NCBI GenBank assembly: GCA_902609645.1
Contig: CACLSS010000003.1
Location: 1-59,934 of the forward strand
Direction of reading: 5' to 3'
DNA from: an uncultured Pelagibacteraceae bacterium
GTDB taxonomy: Bacteria > Pseudomonadota > Alphaproteobacteria > Pelagibacterales > Pelagibacteraceae
Length of the DNA stretch: 59,934 nucleotides
Shown in pieces: positions 29,484 through 38,267 of this stretch. Both the position numbers and the translations under genes were made by a program. The first letter of the stretch is position 1. Each line of letters opens with the position of its first letter. Under the pieces are notes generated by a model. It was not told the DNA's origin. It did no database searches and was given only the letters and a program-made list of their open reading frames with translations.

Positions 29484-30233
29484 ATGAGTTTATCGGAAAT
29501 TAATAAAAGAGAAAAAGATTTTCATAATAAACTTCATTTATCTGAAGAGCTCGAAAGAAAAAATCAGGGTAAGTTTTATAAGGCACTGTATGGATTGTAT
29601 AGTGATTTTTTGAACATATTAAAAAATGAAACCAAAACAAAGGATGTGTTGGACTTCGGATGTGGTACGGGTAATTTTACAGAAAAAGTCATTAATTTTA
29701 ATCCAAAAAAAATAGTGGCAGTAGATATTTCAGAAGAGGCAATAAAAAAAGCAAAAAATAACCCTAGTCTAAATAGAAAAAATATAGAATATAGAGTTGA
29801 GAATTGTGAAGATTTAAATTTGAACTCAGACTCAATTGATGTTGCTTACGGTAGTGGAATACTTCATCATTTAAATTTAAATAAGTCTTTGTCTGAATTA
29901 AAAAGGATACTAAAAAAGGATGGTAAAATAATATTTATTGAACCTATGGCTACAAACCCCATTATAAATCTTTATAGAAAACTTACACCAAATGCTAGAA
30001 CATCTGATGAGCATCCTTTTAGGTCAAGTGATATAGGGCTTATAAAAAGTTTGTTTGTCAATGTTGAAGTAAAATATTATGGGTTTCTTACTTTAGTTTT
30101 TTTTTTATTTTATAAGAAACCAGAAAAATCGAATTTATTCAAAATTTTAAAAAAAATGGATGAAATAATTTTAAATTCAAGATATTTTAAATTTCTTGCT
30201 TGGTCTGTTTTAATAAAAGCAAAAAAAAGTTAA
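29484..30233 (+). CDS. class I SAM-dependent methyltransferase, substrate unknown
   Basis: The 249-residue protein contains the SAM-binding motif I VLDFGCGTGNFTEKV (about 52-66), IVAVDISEEAIKKAK (motif II region, about 74), IDVAYGSGILHHL (about 120), and LKRILKKDGKIIFIEPMA. This is the Methyltransf_11/25 pattern seen in ubiquinone and natural-product methyltransferases. A C-terminal hydrophobic stretch (TLVFFLFYKK about 205) may touch the membrane. It ends the uvrB to pgsA run and converges on ilvE with a 4-base overlap. Specific substrate cannot be read from sequence. Confidence 0.8.
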   Translation: MSLSEINKREKDFHNKLHLSEELERKNQGKFYKALYGLYSDFLNILKNETKTKDVLDFGCGTGNFTEKVINFNPKKIVAVDISEEAIKKAKNNPSLNRKNIEYRVENCEDLNLNSDSIDVAYGSGILHHLNLNKSLSELKRILKKDGKIIFIEPMATNPIINLYRKLTPNARTSDEHPFRSSDIGLIKSLFVNVEVKYYGFLTLVFFLFYKKPEKSNLFKILKKMDEIILNSRYFKFLAWSVLIKAKKS

Positions 30234-31117
30234 GCAGCTACCTTTTTTCTTACTAAATTAATGTAACTCTCAGATAAGTTCTTTATAAGATTACAAACAG
30301 TAAATTTATAATTATCTATTTGAGATACCGGTGTAATCTCAGCAGCTGTACCTGTTAAAAAACATCCAACAAAATTTGACATTTCCTCAGGCTTAATTTT
30401 TCTTTCTATAATTTTAACACCCTTGGACTTAGCTATACTGATTACACATTTTCTTGTTATTCCATCTAAAAAAGAATCTGGTATCGGAGTATGAAGTGAA
30501 CCATCCTTGCCTTTAAAAAAAATATTTGCACCAGTTGCCTCAGCAATATTTCCTTGATGATCTAACATAAGTGCATCCGAATACCCCTTGCTCTCAGCCT
30601 CATGCTTAGACAAAGTACAAATCATATAAAGACCTGCGGCTTTGGTATCCCATGGAACTGAATTTGGTGGAGGTCGTCTCCAAGATGAAGTTTGAAGTTT
30701 AATTCCTTCGAGTTTTAGTTTCGGATCAAAATATGATCCCCATTCCCATGCAGCAATAGCTACATGTATTTTATTTTTTTGTGCGGAAATTGCCATCATT
30801 TCACTTCCTCTCCAAACAACAGGTCTTACATAGCCATTTTTAATTTTTTGTATCCTAATAATTTCATTAGATGCATCGTTAATTTCTTTTTCGCTGTAGG
30901 GCATTTTTATTCCCATTCTTTTGGCTGAGTAAAATAGTCGGCTTGTATGGTCTTGAAGTTTAAAAATTTCACCTTCATAAATTCTTTCGCCCTCAAAAAC
31001 ACAACTAGCATAATGTAAACCATGATTTAATAAGTGGACTTTTGCATTTGTCCAATTGACTAATTCTCCATTAAACCAAATTTTTCCAGATCTTTTATCG
31101 TAAGGAATTGTTTCCAT
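30230..31117 (-). CDS. ilvE: branched-chain amino acid aminotransferase
   Basis: PLP fold-type IV aminotransferase for leucine, isoleucine and valine. The 295-residue protein has the family blocks GKIWFNGELVNWTNAKVHLL, GLHYASCVFEGERIYEG, VRPVVWRGSEM, the Schiff-base lysine in DTKAAGLYM, EATGANIFFK and SFLDGITRKCVI. I chose the ATG at 31117 (METIPYDKRSG) because the family begins there; the frame opens 75 bases further upstream without homology. The start is divergent from marR across 78 bases that contain a palindrome. Confidence 0.93.
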   Translation of the reverse strand: METIPYDKRSGKIWFNGELVNWTNAKVHLLNHGLHYASCVFEGERIYEGEIFKLQDHTSRLFYSAKRMGIKMPYSEKEINDASNEIIRIQKIKNGYVRPVVWRGSEMMAISAQKNKIHVAIAAWEWGSYFDPKLKLEGIKLQTSSWRRPPPNSVPWDTKAAGLYMICTLSKHEAESKGYSDALMLDHQGNIAEATGANIFFKGKDGSLHTPIPDSFLDGITRKCVISIAKSKGVKIIERKIKPEEMSNFVGCFLTGTAAEITPVSQIDNYKFTVCNLIKNLSESYINLVRKKVAA

Positions 31118-31170
31118 TAAGTATAAATTAAATAATTTTTTTCTAACAAAAAAGTATATTTGTTGATAAA

Positions 31171-31184
31171 ATATGTCAACATAT
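31171..31184. promoter_or_regulatory. palindrome between ilvE and marR, candidate MarR operator
   Basis: ATATGT (31171-31176) and ACATAT (31179-31184) form a perfect inverted repeat with a 2-base centre. A second overlapping pair, TGTTGA (31161-31166) and TCAACA (31176-31181), is also perfect. It ends 11 bases before the preferred marR ATG, where a local autoregulator would bind. AT-rich DNA makes such dyads easier to find by chance. Confidence 0.45.
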
Positions 31185-31195
31185 CTGACCAAAAT

Positions 31196-31639
31196 ATGAA
31201 AGATTTGCTCTATTTAAAGGATGAACAGATAAAAGATTGCATACAGTTACTCTTGTACGCATATAGGGAAACGTTTTCCGACCCATTAGAAATTTTAAAA
31301 AAAAACTCATTAGGTGCCGCACATTATCGAGCACTACACTTAGTTGAGAGAAACGAAGGCATTAACGTTAATGAGTTATTAATAAAATTAAAAATAACTA
31401 AACAGAGCTTAAATAGAGTTTTGAAAGAATTAAAAAGATTGAGACTAATTAAACAAGTAAAGGATAAAAATGACACAAGAAGGAAATTGCTTTATTTAGA
31501 TCAAAATGGAAGAAAATTCTATCAACAAGTTTTTGAAAGTCAAAAAAAAAGAATTTTTAATGCATTAAAACATTCAGATTCAGACTCTGTCATAAAATTC
31601 AAAGAGGTCTTAAAAAAAATTATAAATGGAAAAAAATAA
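31196..31639 (+). CDS. MarR-family transcriptional regulator
   Basis: Winged-helix repressor-like protein of 147 residues from the ATG at 31196. It has the MarR layout: an N-terminal dimer helix (EQIKDCIQLLLYAYRETF), AAHYRALHLVERNEGINVNEL, the recognition helix region KITKQSLNRVLKELKRLRLI (about 75-94), and the wing DKNDTRRKLLYLDQNG, followed by a C-terminal helix. A TTG 36 bases upstream could open a longer form but would run through the palindrome. Its stop overlaps the response regulator by 14 bases, so the three genes marR-ompR-envZ are translated from one message. Effector unknown. Confidence 0.85.
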   Translation: MKDLLYLKDEQIKDCIQLLLYAYRETFSDPLEILKKNSLGAAHYRALHLVERNEGINVNELLIKLKITKQSLNRVLKELKRLRLIKQVKDKNDTRRKLLYLDQNGRKFYQQVFESQKKRIFNALKHSDSDSVIKFKEVLKKIINGKK

Positions 31640-32303
31640 ATTTCATATTCTAGTAGTTGATGATGATGACAAAATAAGATTGCTTATCAAACAATATCTT
31701 ATTGAAAAAGGTTTTTTAATATCCACTGCTGAAAACGCTGAGAACGCAAAAAAGATAATAGAAATTTTTAATTTTAATTTAATAATCTTAGATGTGATGA
31801 TGCCTGGCCAAAATGGATATGATCTTACTAAGGAACTTAAAGAGTCTAAGAATATTCCAATAATATTATTGACTGCTAAAGGTGAAGTCGAAAATAGAAT
31901 TCATGGTTTAGAACTTGGTGCGGACGATTATCTTGGAAAGCCTTTTGATCCTAAAGAACTTTTATTAAGAGTCAAAAATGTTATAAAAATGAACCTTGAT
32001 CCAAATAAGTTGCTTTCGAGCAAAATTGGCGAGGCAGAGTTAAATTTAAATAAAATGATCATCAAACTAAAAAATAAAGTAAAAAAAATTAATTTATCTG
32101 AAAAAAAAGTTTTAATGAAAATGCTGTCATCACCGGGTAAAATTTTTTCTAGATTGGAAATTGGTAAAATTGCCAATATAACTAAAGAACGCTCAATAGA
32201 TGTGATGATAACTAGACTAAGAAAAAAAATTGAAATAGATCCAAAAAATCCAAGGTTTTTACAAACAATAAGAGGTTCAGGATATGTTTTATGGGTTAAA
32301 TAA
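31626..32303 (+). CDS. ompR: OmpR-family response regulator
   Basis: DNA-binding response regulator of 225 residues. The receiver domain (about 1-125) has the acidic pocket VVDDDDKIRLL (about 10-20), the phosphorylation site Asp56 in LDVMMPG, the switch threonine in LLTAKGEV and the lysine in GKPFDPKELLLRV. The C-terminal winged helix (about 135-225) ends in SIDVMITRLRKKIE and TIRGSGYVLWV, the OmpR recognition pattern. The partner kinase starts within its last codons. The name ompR is by closest family; the target genes are unknown. Confidence 0.9.
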   Translation: MEKNKFHILVVDDDDKIRLLIKQYLIEKGFLISTAENAENAKKIIEIFNFNLIILDVMMPGQNGYDLTKELKESKNIPIILLTAKGEVENRIHGLELGADDYLGKPFDPKELLLRVKNVIKMNLDPNKLLSSKIGEAELNLNKMIIKLKNKVKKINLSEKKVLMKMLSSPGKIFSRLEIGKIANITKERSIDVMITRLRKKIEIDPKNPRFLQTIRGSGYVLWVK

Positions 32304-33606
32304 TTTTATTAAAAAAATATTTCCTAAAAGATTATTTTATAGGGCTTTGATAATTGTTGCAGCGCCGGTAATAATCCTTCAAATAACAATCAGTATAGTT
32401 TTTTTTGATAGTATTTGGATAAAAGCAAATAAAGGGATGACAAGATCTTTGGTGAGCGAGATAGAAACGTTATTTGATGTTTATAAGTCTAACCAAACTA
32501 AAGAAAATATAAAACAAATTACTGATCTTTACAAAAAAAATTTTGATTTTGTAATCAATATTAAATCTGATGAATTACTTCCAGTTACAAGATCGGATAG
32601 ACGTTTTAGTCCAATGGACAGATCACTTCGAAGAGAAATGAAAAGCACGTTTCAAAATAATTTTTGGTTTGATACCGTTACCTATATAGATTTAGTTGAT
32701 CTAAGAATAAAAACAAATAACGAAGTTATTCAAATATTCTTCCCAAAAGATAAGATTGCTCCTTCATCTGTCAGAGTTTTTGTTCTTTGGTTGACTGTCC
32801 CTTCTCTGCTTTTAATCACGATTGCATTAATTTTTTTAAAAAATCAAACAAGACCTCTTGTTAAATTATCTAAGGCCGCAGAGAGATTTGGAAAAGGAGA
32901 ATTGGTCGATGATTTAAGACCTTCAGGTGCATTAGAAATCAGAAAAGCTACTTATGAATTCGATAGAATGATGAAAAGGATTAATAGACATTTGGCTCAA
33001 AGATCTGAAATGTTATCAGGAATTAGTCATGATTTAAGAACTCCTCTTACAAGATTAAAATTACAGTTAGCCATGATGGATAAAAAAGATCTGGCCGAAA
33101 AAATGACAAATGACATTGATGAAATGGAAAAAATGTTAAGTGATTATCTACAATATGCAAAATCACAAGCTGAAGAAAATTCAACAAAAATTAATTTAAG
33201 TAATATGATCACTGAAATACTTAAAAATTACGATAAAAATAGATGTGAATTTGAAAAAAGTGAAATAATAGAAATTGAAGGTAGAAAGAACTTAATAAAA
33301 AGATGCATTATAAATATTATTGGAAACGGTCTCGCATATGGTGATAAAATTAAAATTCAAATTAAGAAATCCATTAACGGCGGTATAATTATTATTGAGG
33401 ATAATGGTCCAGGAATAGCTGAAAGTGAATTATTAAATGTTTTTAAACCTTTTTATAGAATTGATAAAAGTAGAGGGCTAAATAAATCTGGAGTAGGTCT
33501 TGGTTTATCAATTGCTCAAGACATAATTAAATCACATGGGGGCAACATTACATTATCAAAAAGTAAAATGGGTGGTTTATTGGTTAAAATTTCTTTACCT
33601 TTTTGA
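32284..33606 (+). CDS. envZ: EnvZ-type sensor histidine kinase
   Basis: Inner-membrane kinase for the preceding response regulator. In 440 residues: a first membrane segment (about 18-45), a periplasmic domain of about 130 residues, a second membrane segment (about 165-185), HAMP, the dimerisation helix with His249 in GISHDLRTPLTRLK, and the ATPase domain with N box NIIGNGLAYG, DNGPGIAESE and GVGLGLSIAQDIIKSHGG. The start overlaps ompR by 20 bases. This alphaproteobacterial EnvZ/OmpR pair comes with a MarR gene in front. The signal sensed cannot be inferred. Confidence 0.92.
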   Translation: MFYGLNNFIKKIFPKRLFYRALIIVAAPVIILQITISIVFFDSIWIKANKGMTRSLVSEIETLFDVYKSNQTKENIKQITDLYKKNFDFVINIKSDELLPVTRSDRRFSPMDRSLRREMKSTFQNNFWFDTVTYIDLVDLRIKTNNEVIQIFFPKDKIAPSSVRVFVLWLTVPSLLLITIALIFLKNQTRPLVKLSKAAERFGKGELVDDLRPSGALEIRKATYEFDRMMKRINRHLAQRSEMLSGISHDLRTPLTRLKLQLAMMDKKDLAEKMTNDIDEMEKMLSDYLQYAKSQAEENSTKINLSNMITEILKNYDKNRCEFEKSEIIEIEGRKNLIKRCIINIIGNGLAYGDKIKIQIKKSINGGIIIIEDNGPGIAESELLNVFKPFYRIDKSRGLNKSGVGLGLSIAQDIIKSHGGNITLSKSKMGGLLVKISLPF

Positions 33607-33825
33607 TTTCTTTTTTTTAAGATTTATTATTTCTTTTTGTTGTTTATCTATTATTTTTTTAAGAACATTGAACTCATCTCTGGTTACTAAATCTAATTTG
33701 CTTGCAAATTTCTCTTTATTAAATTTTACAGATGTTGAAAGTCCTTTGGCAATATCTTGAGAAGTAAGCATGCCTGTTTCGATCAAACCTGATAACATCT
33801 TTAAAAGCTTTTCAGAATTATTCAT
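33595..33825 (-). CDS. ubiK: UbiK/BMFP family accessory factor
   Basis: Small coiled-coil protein of the YqiC/UbiK family, an accessory factor of aerobic ubiquinone synthesis and a membrane-active trimer in characterised members. The 76 residues match the family core LDLVTRDEFNVLKKIIDKQQ (about 46-65), followed by a lysine-rich tail. It lies convergent to envZ, overlapping the kinase stop by 12 bases, and divergent from lgt. The short length and conserved motif make the call good despite its size. Confidence 0.82.
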   Translation of the reverse strand: MNNSEKLLKMLSGLIETGMLTSQDIAKGLSTSVKFNKEKFASKLDLVTRDEFNVLKKIIDKQQKEIINLKKKKSKR

Positions 33826-33881
33826 TTAACACACTTTAAATTATAAGTAATTTAATTTCAATTATGATAAATTAAATTAAA

Positions 33882-34676
33882 ATGATAGTTCATAATTTTG
33901 ATCCAGTATTTATTGACTTTGGAATAATCGAGATACGTTGGTACTCGCTTGCTTATATATTTGGTATTTTAATTGGTTGGTTGTATGGGAAAAGGTTATT
34001 AAAAAAACAGTTAGAAAAAAAGTTAAGCGATTTATACACGCTTAAATATGATGATTTAGTTACTTATATAATTATTGGTGTGATAGTGGGAGGAAGACTC
34101 GGATACGTTTTCTTCTATAACATTAATTTTTATCTAGAAAACTTCTTTGAGATTTTCAAAATATGGAAAGGGGGGATGTCCTTCCATGGTGGTTTTATAG
34201 GTGTAGCTTTAAGTATTTTAATATTTTCAAAAAAAAATGATCTAAACCATCATGTTTATTTTGATAACATTTCTGCTGTTGCTCCTATTGGGTTATTTTT
34301 GGGAAGGATATCAAATTTTATAAATGGCGAACTTTATGGCACCGAAACACAAAAACCTTGGGGTGTAGTATTTCCAAAAATTGATGGTTTAATTAGACAT
34401 CCATCGCAGATTTATGAAGCTCTTCTTGAGGGGGTATTACTTTTTGTAATCTTAAATTTAATTATTTTATTTAAAAGAAATAAACCTGGCTTAATTTCTG
34501 GAATTTTTTTAATTTTTTATGGTTTTTTTAGGATCATTTGTGAAAATTTTAGAGAACCTGATAGTCACATTGGTTATATTTTCCAAGATTATAGTGTAGG
34601 GACACTATTAAGTTTTGTAATGATTTTGTTTGGAATATTGTATTCATTAAGGACAATTAATGCAGAAAAGAATTGA
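33882..34676 (+). CDS. lgt: prolipoprotein diacylglyceryl transferase
   Basis: Inner-membrane enzyme that transfers diacylglycerol from phosphatidylglycerol to the lipobox cysteine of prolipoproteins. The 264 residues have seven hydrophobic segments, FGIIEIRWYSLAYIFGIL at the N-terminus, FHGGFIGVA, the signature GRISNFINGELYGTET (about 145-160) and RHPSQIYEALLEG. Length is standard. The gene begins a long plus-strand run and overlaps the midA-like gene by 17 bases, implying tight co-translation. Confidence 0.96.
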   Translation: MIVHNFDPVFIDFGIIEIRWYSLAYIFGILIGWLYGKRLLKKQLEKKLSDLYTLKYDDLVTYIIIGVIVGGRLGYVFFYNINFYLENFFEIFKIWKGGMSFHGGFIGVALSILIFSKKNDLNHHVYFDNISAVAPIGLFLGRISNFINGELYGTETQKPWGVVFPKIDGLIRHPSQIYEALLEGVLLFVILNLIILFKRNKPGLISGIFLIFYGFFRIICENFREPDSHIGYIFQDYSVGTLLSFVMILFGILYSLRTINAEKN

Positions 34677-35724
34677 TAAAATTTTTTTTAAGGATAAATC
34701 AATTCCAGTTGATTTATTTCTGGATAAAATTCTTTATCATAAAAAACTAGGATATTATCAAAAGAAAAATCCATTTGGAAAAGGAGGTGATTTTGTAACT
34801 GCACCAAACATTTCAAATGTTTTTTCTGAAATAATTGCAATCTGGTTTGTGAGTTTTTGGGAAAATTTGAATAGACCTGATAGGATAAACTTTGTTGAAT
34901 TAGGTCCTGGGAATGGTGATTTCAGCTTATCTTTAATAAATACACTAAAAAGATTCCCGAATTTATCAAAGGCTACCAAAATTTATTTATATGAGAGAAG
35001 TGAAAAACTTATTGGAATTCAGAAGAAAAAAATAAATTCAAGAAAAGTATCATGGATTAAAAATTTTGACCGTATTAATAATGGTCCTGTTATTTTTTTT
35101 GGTAATGAGTTTTTAGATGCCTTACCTATTAAACAGTTTAAAAAAATTAAAAATAATATTTATGAAAAACATGTGTCAATTAAAAATAAAAAAATCGATT
35201 TTATTTTAAAAAAAGCTTCAAAAGTAAATATTAAAAAGCTAAGAAATTATAAACTTCTTGATGAAGATGGAATTATTGAATATCCTGTATTTGGTTTTAA
35301 AGAGCTCGACAAAGTGTGTAGTAAAATAAGGAAGCTAAATGGTGGGGCACTATTTATAGATTATGGATATTACACTAAAAAAAATATTGATACTTTGCAG
35401 TCTGTGTTTAAGCATAACTTTAATGATTTGGGTAAAAATATTAGCAACTCAGATGTGACATCACTAGTAAATTTTGATTTATATAGAAAGCACTTTCTTT
35501 TAAATGACTTATATACAGAAAAAATTATTACCCAAAGTGAATTTCTTCAAAAAATGGGTATTTTGGAAAGGTATAAAATTTTATCTGACAAAATGAATAA
35601 TAAAAAGAAAACTGATTTACATTCAAGAATACAAAGGTTGATAAGCCCATCAATGATGGGGCAAACTTTTAAAGTAATTTTCACTAAAAACAAAAAATGT
35701 AAATTTTCCCTAGCTTTTAGATAA
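34660..35724 (+). CDS. MidA/NDUFAF7-type SAM-dependent methyltransferase
   Basis: Homologue of the protein arginine methyltransferase NDUFAF7 (MidA), which in mitochondria methylates complex I subunit NDUFS2 during assembly. The 354 residues show the DUF185 pattern: FGKGGDFVTAPNISNVFSEI (about 39-58), FVELGPGNGDFSLSLI (SAM motif, about 80-95), FFGNEFLDALPIKQF (about 145) and ALFIDYGYY. The lgt neighbour is a frequent alphaproteobacterial context in my recollection. It ends exactly where the pgeF gene begins, sharing one base. A role in respiratory complex I assembly is inferred from homology. Confidence 0.85.
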   Translation: MQKRIDKIFFKDKSIPVDLFLDKILYHKKLGYYQKKNPFGKGGDFVTAPNISNVFSEIIAIWFVSFWENLNRPDRINFVELGPGNGDFSLSLINTLKRFPNLSKATKIYLYERSEKLIGIQKKKINSRKVSWIKNFDRINNGPVIFFGNEFLDALPIKQFKKIKNNIYEKHVSIKNKKIDFILKKASKVNIKKLRNYKLLDEDGIIEYPVFGFKELDKVCSKIRKLNGGALFIDYGYYTKKNIDTLQSVFKHNFNDLGKNISNSDVTSLVNFDLYRKHFLLNDLYTEKIITQSEFLQKMGILERYKILSDKMNNKKKTDLHSRIQRLISPSMMGQTFKVIFTKNKKCKFSLAFR

Positions 35725-36494
35725 TGTTTTACTCTAGTAATTTAAAAAAAATTAACCAAATTAGGCATTGTTTTTTTTCAAGAAAGAATGGAAATTCTTC
35801 TGGAATTTATAAAAGTCTTAATTGTGGTGTTGGCAGTAAAGATAAAAAACAAATAGTAGAAAAAAATTTATGTATTGTCGCAAAAAACCTCAATGTAAGA
35901 CGTGAAAAATTGGTACTAATGAATCAAACTCACAGTAACAGAGTGTCAATTTTAAATAATGAAAATGAAAAACTTAGGGTTAACGCTGACGCTATATTAA
36001 CAAAAAAAGTAGATTTAGCTTTAGGGGTTTTAACAGCAGATTGTGCTCCAATATTAATTTACGAAATTAAAAAAGAAATTATTGGTTGTATCCATGCAGG
36101 ATGGAAAGGTGCAATCGGTGGCATAATAGAAAATACTATTGATAAAGTTATTAAAATGGGTGGAGATGCAAAAAGTATATTCGCTGCAGTCGGTCCTTGT
36201 ATTAGTCAGGAGAGCTATGAGGTAAAAAAAGATTTTTATTTAGAATTTAAAGAAAATATAGAAAATAGTGATTCTTTTTTCATCAGAAAGGGAAATGGTT
36301 CATTCCTTTTTGATTTACGAGCTTTTGTAACAAAAAAATTGAATAAAAATGGTGTATTGCAAGTTGAGAACATTAATTTAGATAGTTTTGCAATGACTGA
36401 AGAGTATTTTAGCCATAGAAGGGCCAAAAAGTTGGGCGAGAATGACTACGGAAGATGTATATCAGTTATTAAGAAAACTGATGTACAAAATTAA
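35724..36494 (+). CDS. pgeF: purine nucleoside phosphorylase/laccase-domain protein YfiH (PgeF)
   Basis: Member of the YfiH/LACC1 family: zinc enzymes with purine nucleosidase-type activity, also reported as a peptidoglycan editing factor in E. coli. In 256 residues: NQTHSNRVSIL (first His, about 74), ADCAPILIYE (Cys about 111), HAGWKGAIGGIIENT (second His, about 128) and DLRAFVTKKL. These His/Cys ligands are all present. The gene overlaps the upstream methyltransferase by one base. The lgt and ychF genes around it are housekeeping. Confidence 0.85.
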   Translation: MFYSSNLKKINQIRHCFFSRKNGNSSGIYKSLNCGVGSKDKKQIVEKNLCIVAKNLNVRREKLVLMNQTHSNRVSILNNENEKLRVNADAILTKKVDLALGVLTADCAPILIYEIKKEIIGCIHAGWKGAIGGIIENTIDKVIKMGGDAKSIFAAVGPCISQESYEVKKDFYLEFKENIENSDSFFIRKGNGSFLFDLRAFVTKKLNKNGVLQVENINLDSFAMTEEYFSHRRAKKLGENDYGRCISVIKKTDVQN

Positions 36495-36535
36495 TTGAAA
36501 CCCCTATTCATTGGATGTATAAAGTAAATGTCCTA

Positions 36536-37468
36536 ATGAAAATTTTATCAGGAACAAGTAATCCCACACTAAGTAAAAATATATCAAGGTATCTTAGAAC
36601 CAAACTTGTTAACACAAACATAAAAAAGTTTGCAGATGGCGAAATCTATGTTGAAATTAATGAGAATATTAGAGGTAACAGTGTTTTTGTTATTCAGTCC
36701 AGTGCAAATCCTGCTAACGATAATCTTATGGAACTTCTTTTATGTATTGATGCTTTAAGAAGATCCTCTGCAAAAAATATTACAGCAGTAATTCCATATT
36801 TTGGATACGCAAGACAGGATAGAAAGGTTGTTCCAAGAACTTCGATTTCTGCAAAGCTAGTTTCTAATCTTATAACTAATGCTGGTGCAAACAGAATAGT
36901 CACAGTTGATTTACATGCAGGTCAAATACAAGGTTTTTTTGATATGCCCGTTGATAATTTATTTACAACCCCATTGTTTGCAAGGTACATAAAAAAAAAC
37001 ATAAAAAGTAAAAATTTTATTTGTGTCTCACCAGATGCAGGTGCGATTGAGAGAACGAGAGCATTAGCAACTAAAATTAACGCTGACTTAGCTATTATCG
37101 ATAAAAGAAGACCGGAGCCTGGAAAATCCAAAGTTATGAATATTATTGGAAATGTTAAGGATAAAGATTGTATAATCATAGATGATATCATTGACAGTGG
37201 AGGAACAATCATAAATGCAGCAGATGCTCTTGTTAAAAAAGGTGCTAAGAGTGTTTATGTCTTTATTTCACATGCGGTATTGAGTGGAAATGCAATTAAA
37301 AATATTCAAAAATCAAAAATTAAGAAATTAATTATTACAGATACAATCGATAATTCAAAAAAAATTAAAAAAACTAATAAAATTCAAGTTTTATCCATTG
37401 CTCAGCTAATGGCTGAAGCTATAAAAAGGATTTCAAATTCAACATCTGTATCTAGCCTATTCAATTAG
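36536..37468 (+). CDS. prs: ribose-phosphate pyrophosphokinase
   Basis: Makes phosphoribosyl pyrophosphate from ribose 5-phosphate and ATP for nucleotides, histidine, tryptophan and NAD. The 310-residue protein from ATG 36536 has FADGEIYVEINENIRG, YFGYARQDRK (ATP region about 95-105), VDLHAGQIQGFFDMPVDNL (about 128-146), and the PRPP loop IIDDIIDSGGTIINAA (about 214-229). I chose this start because MKILSGTSNPTLSKNI matches the family; an ATG 21 bases earlier would add seven residues. Confidence 0.96.
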   Translation: MKILSGTSNPTLSKNISRYLRTKLVNTNIKKFADGEIYVEINENIRGNSVFVIQSSANPANDNLMELLLCIDALRRSSAKNITAVIPYFGYARQDRKVVPRTSISAKLVSNLITNAGANRIVTVDLHAGQIQGFFDMPVDNLFTTPLFARYIKKNIKSKNFICVSPDAGAIERTRALATKINADLAIIDKRRPEPGKSKVMNIIGNVKDKDCIIIDDIIDSGGTIINAADALVKKGAKSVYVFISHAVLSGNAIKNIQKSKIKKLIITDTIDNSKKIKKTNKIQVLSIAQLMAEAIKRISNSTSVSSLFN

Positions 37469-37511
37469 CACTTGTTTTATTTCAAAGTTGGGTTATAAAT
37501 TGCTGTTTCAA

Positions 37512-38261
37512 ATGACAAATAATTTAAAAGCGACTAAAAGAGAGTCGAAAACATCTGGAGATCTGAATAACCTTCGATCAAAAGGATTCATTCCAGCAAT
37601 TTTATACGGCGGGAATAATCCAAGTTTAAAAATAAGTATTGAAGAAAAACTTTTAAGTAAAGTGTTTAGCTCTGACTCATTTCTCTCGACAGTAATAGAT
37701 TTAAATATAGATGGACAAACTGAGAAGGTAATTCCAAGGGACATTTCCTATCATGTAATTTCTGATAAGCCTATACATATAGATTTTATGAGAGTGGCTA
37801 AAGGTTCAAAAATTATTTTACAAATACCAGTTATTTTTAAAAATAATAAAGATTGCCCGGGCTTAAAGAGCGGCGGCGTATTAAACATTGTACGAAGGAA
37901 AGTTGAATTAAGTTGTTCTGCAGAAAATATTCCAGAAAATATTACTGTCGATTTAGCTAATCTTGAAATTGGGGCAAGTATAAAAATTTCATCAGTAAAG
38001 CTCCCAGAAAACGCTCAACCAACAATTACTGATAGAGATTTTGTAGTTGCAACAATTGCTGCACCAACAATTGTCAAAGAGCCTGAAAAACCTGCTGAGG
38101 AAGTTCCTGCAGAGGGAGCTGAGGGTGAAGCCGCTACTGCGGAAGGCAGCGAAGCAGCTGCACCTGGTAAAGAAGGTGATGCGGCTAAGAAAGATGATAA
38201 AGGTAAAGAAACTGCTGGCGAAAAAAAGCCTAGTGGTGAAAAAAAACAAGAAAAAAAATAA
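37512..38261 (+). CDS. rplY: 50S ribosomal protein L25 (CTC type) with low-complexity tail
   Basis: Binds 5S rRNA in the large ribosomal subunit. From ATG 37512 the protein has 249 residues: L25 domain (KATKRESKTSGDLNNLRSKG, GFIPAILYGG) to about residue 95, then the TL5/CTC beta domain (VDFMRVAKGSKI-like IDFMRVAKGSKIILQIPV) to about 185. The last 65 residues are a repetitive alanine/glutamate/lysine/glycine tail with no hydrophobic residues. That tail has clearly higher GC than the rest and opens long shadow frames on both strands. It precedes pth, a classic pairing. Confidence 0.94.
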   Translation: MTNNLKATKRESKTSGDLNNLRSKGFIPAILYGGNNPSLKISIEEKLLSKVFSSDSFLSTVIDLNIDGQTEKVIPRDISYHVISDKPIHIDFMRVAKGSKIILQIPVIFKNNKDCPGLKSGGVLNIVRRKVELSCSAENIPENITVDLANLEIGASIKISSVKLPENAQPTITDRDFVVATIAAPTIVKEPEKPAEEVPAEGAEGEAATAEGSEAAAPGKEGDAAKKDDKGKETAGEKKPSGEKKQEKK

Positions 38262-38267
38262 ATAAAT

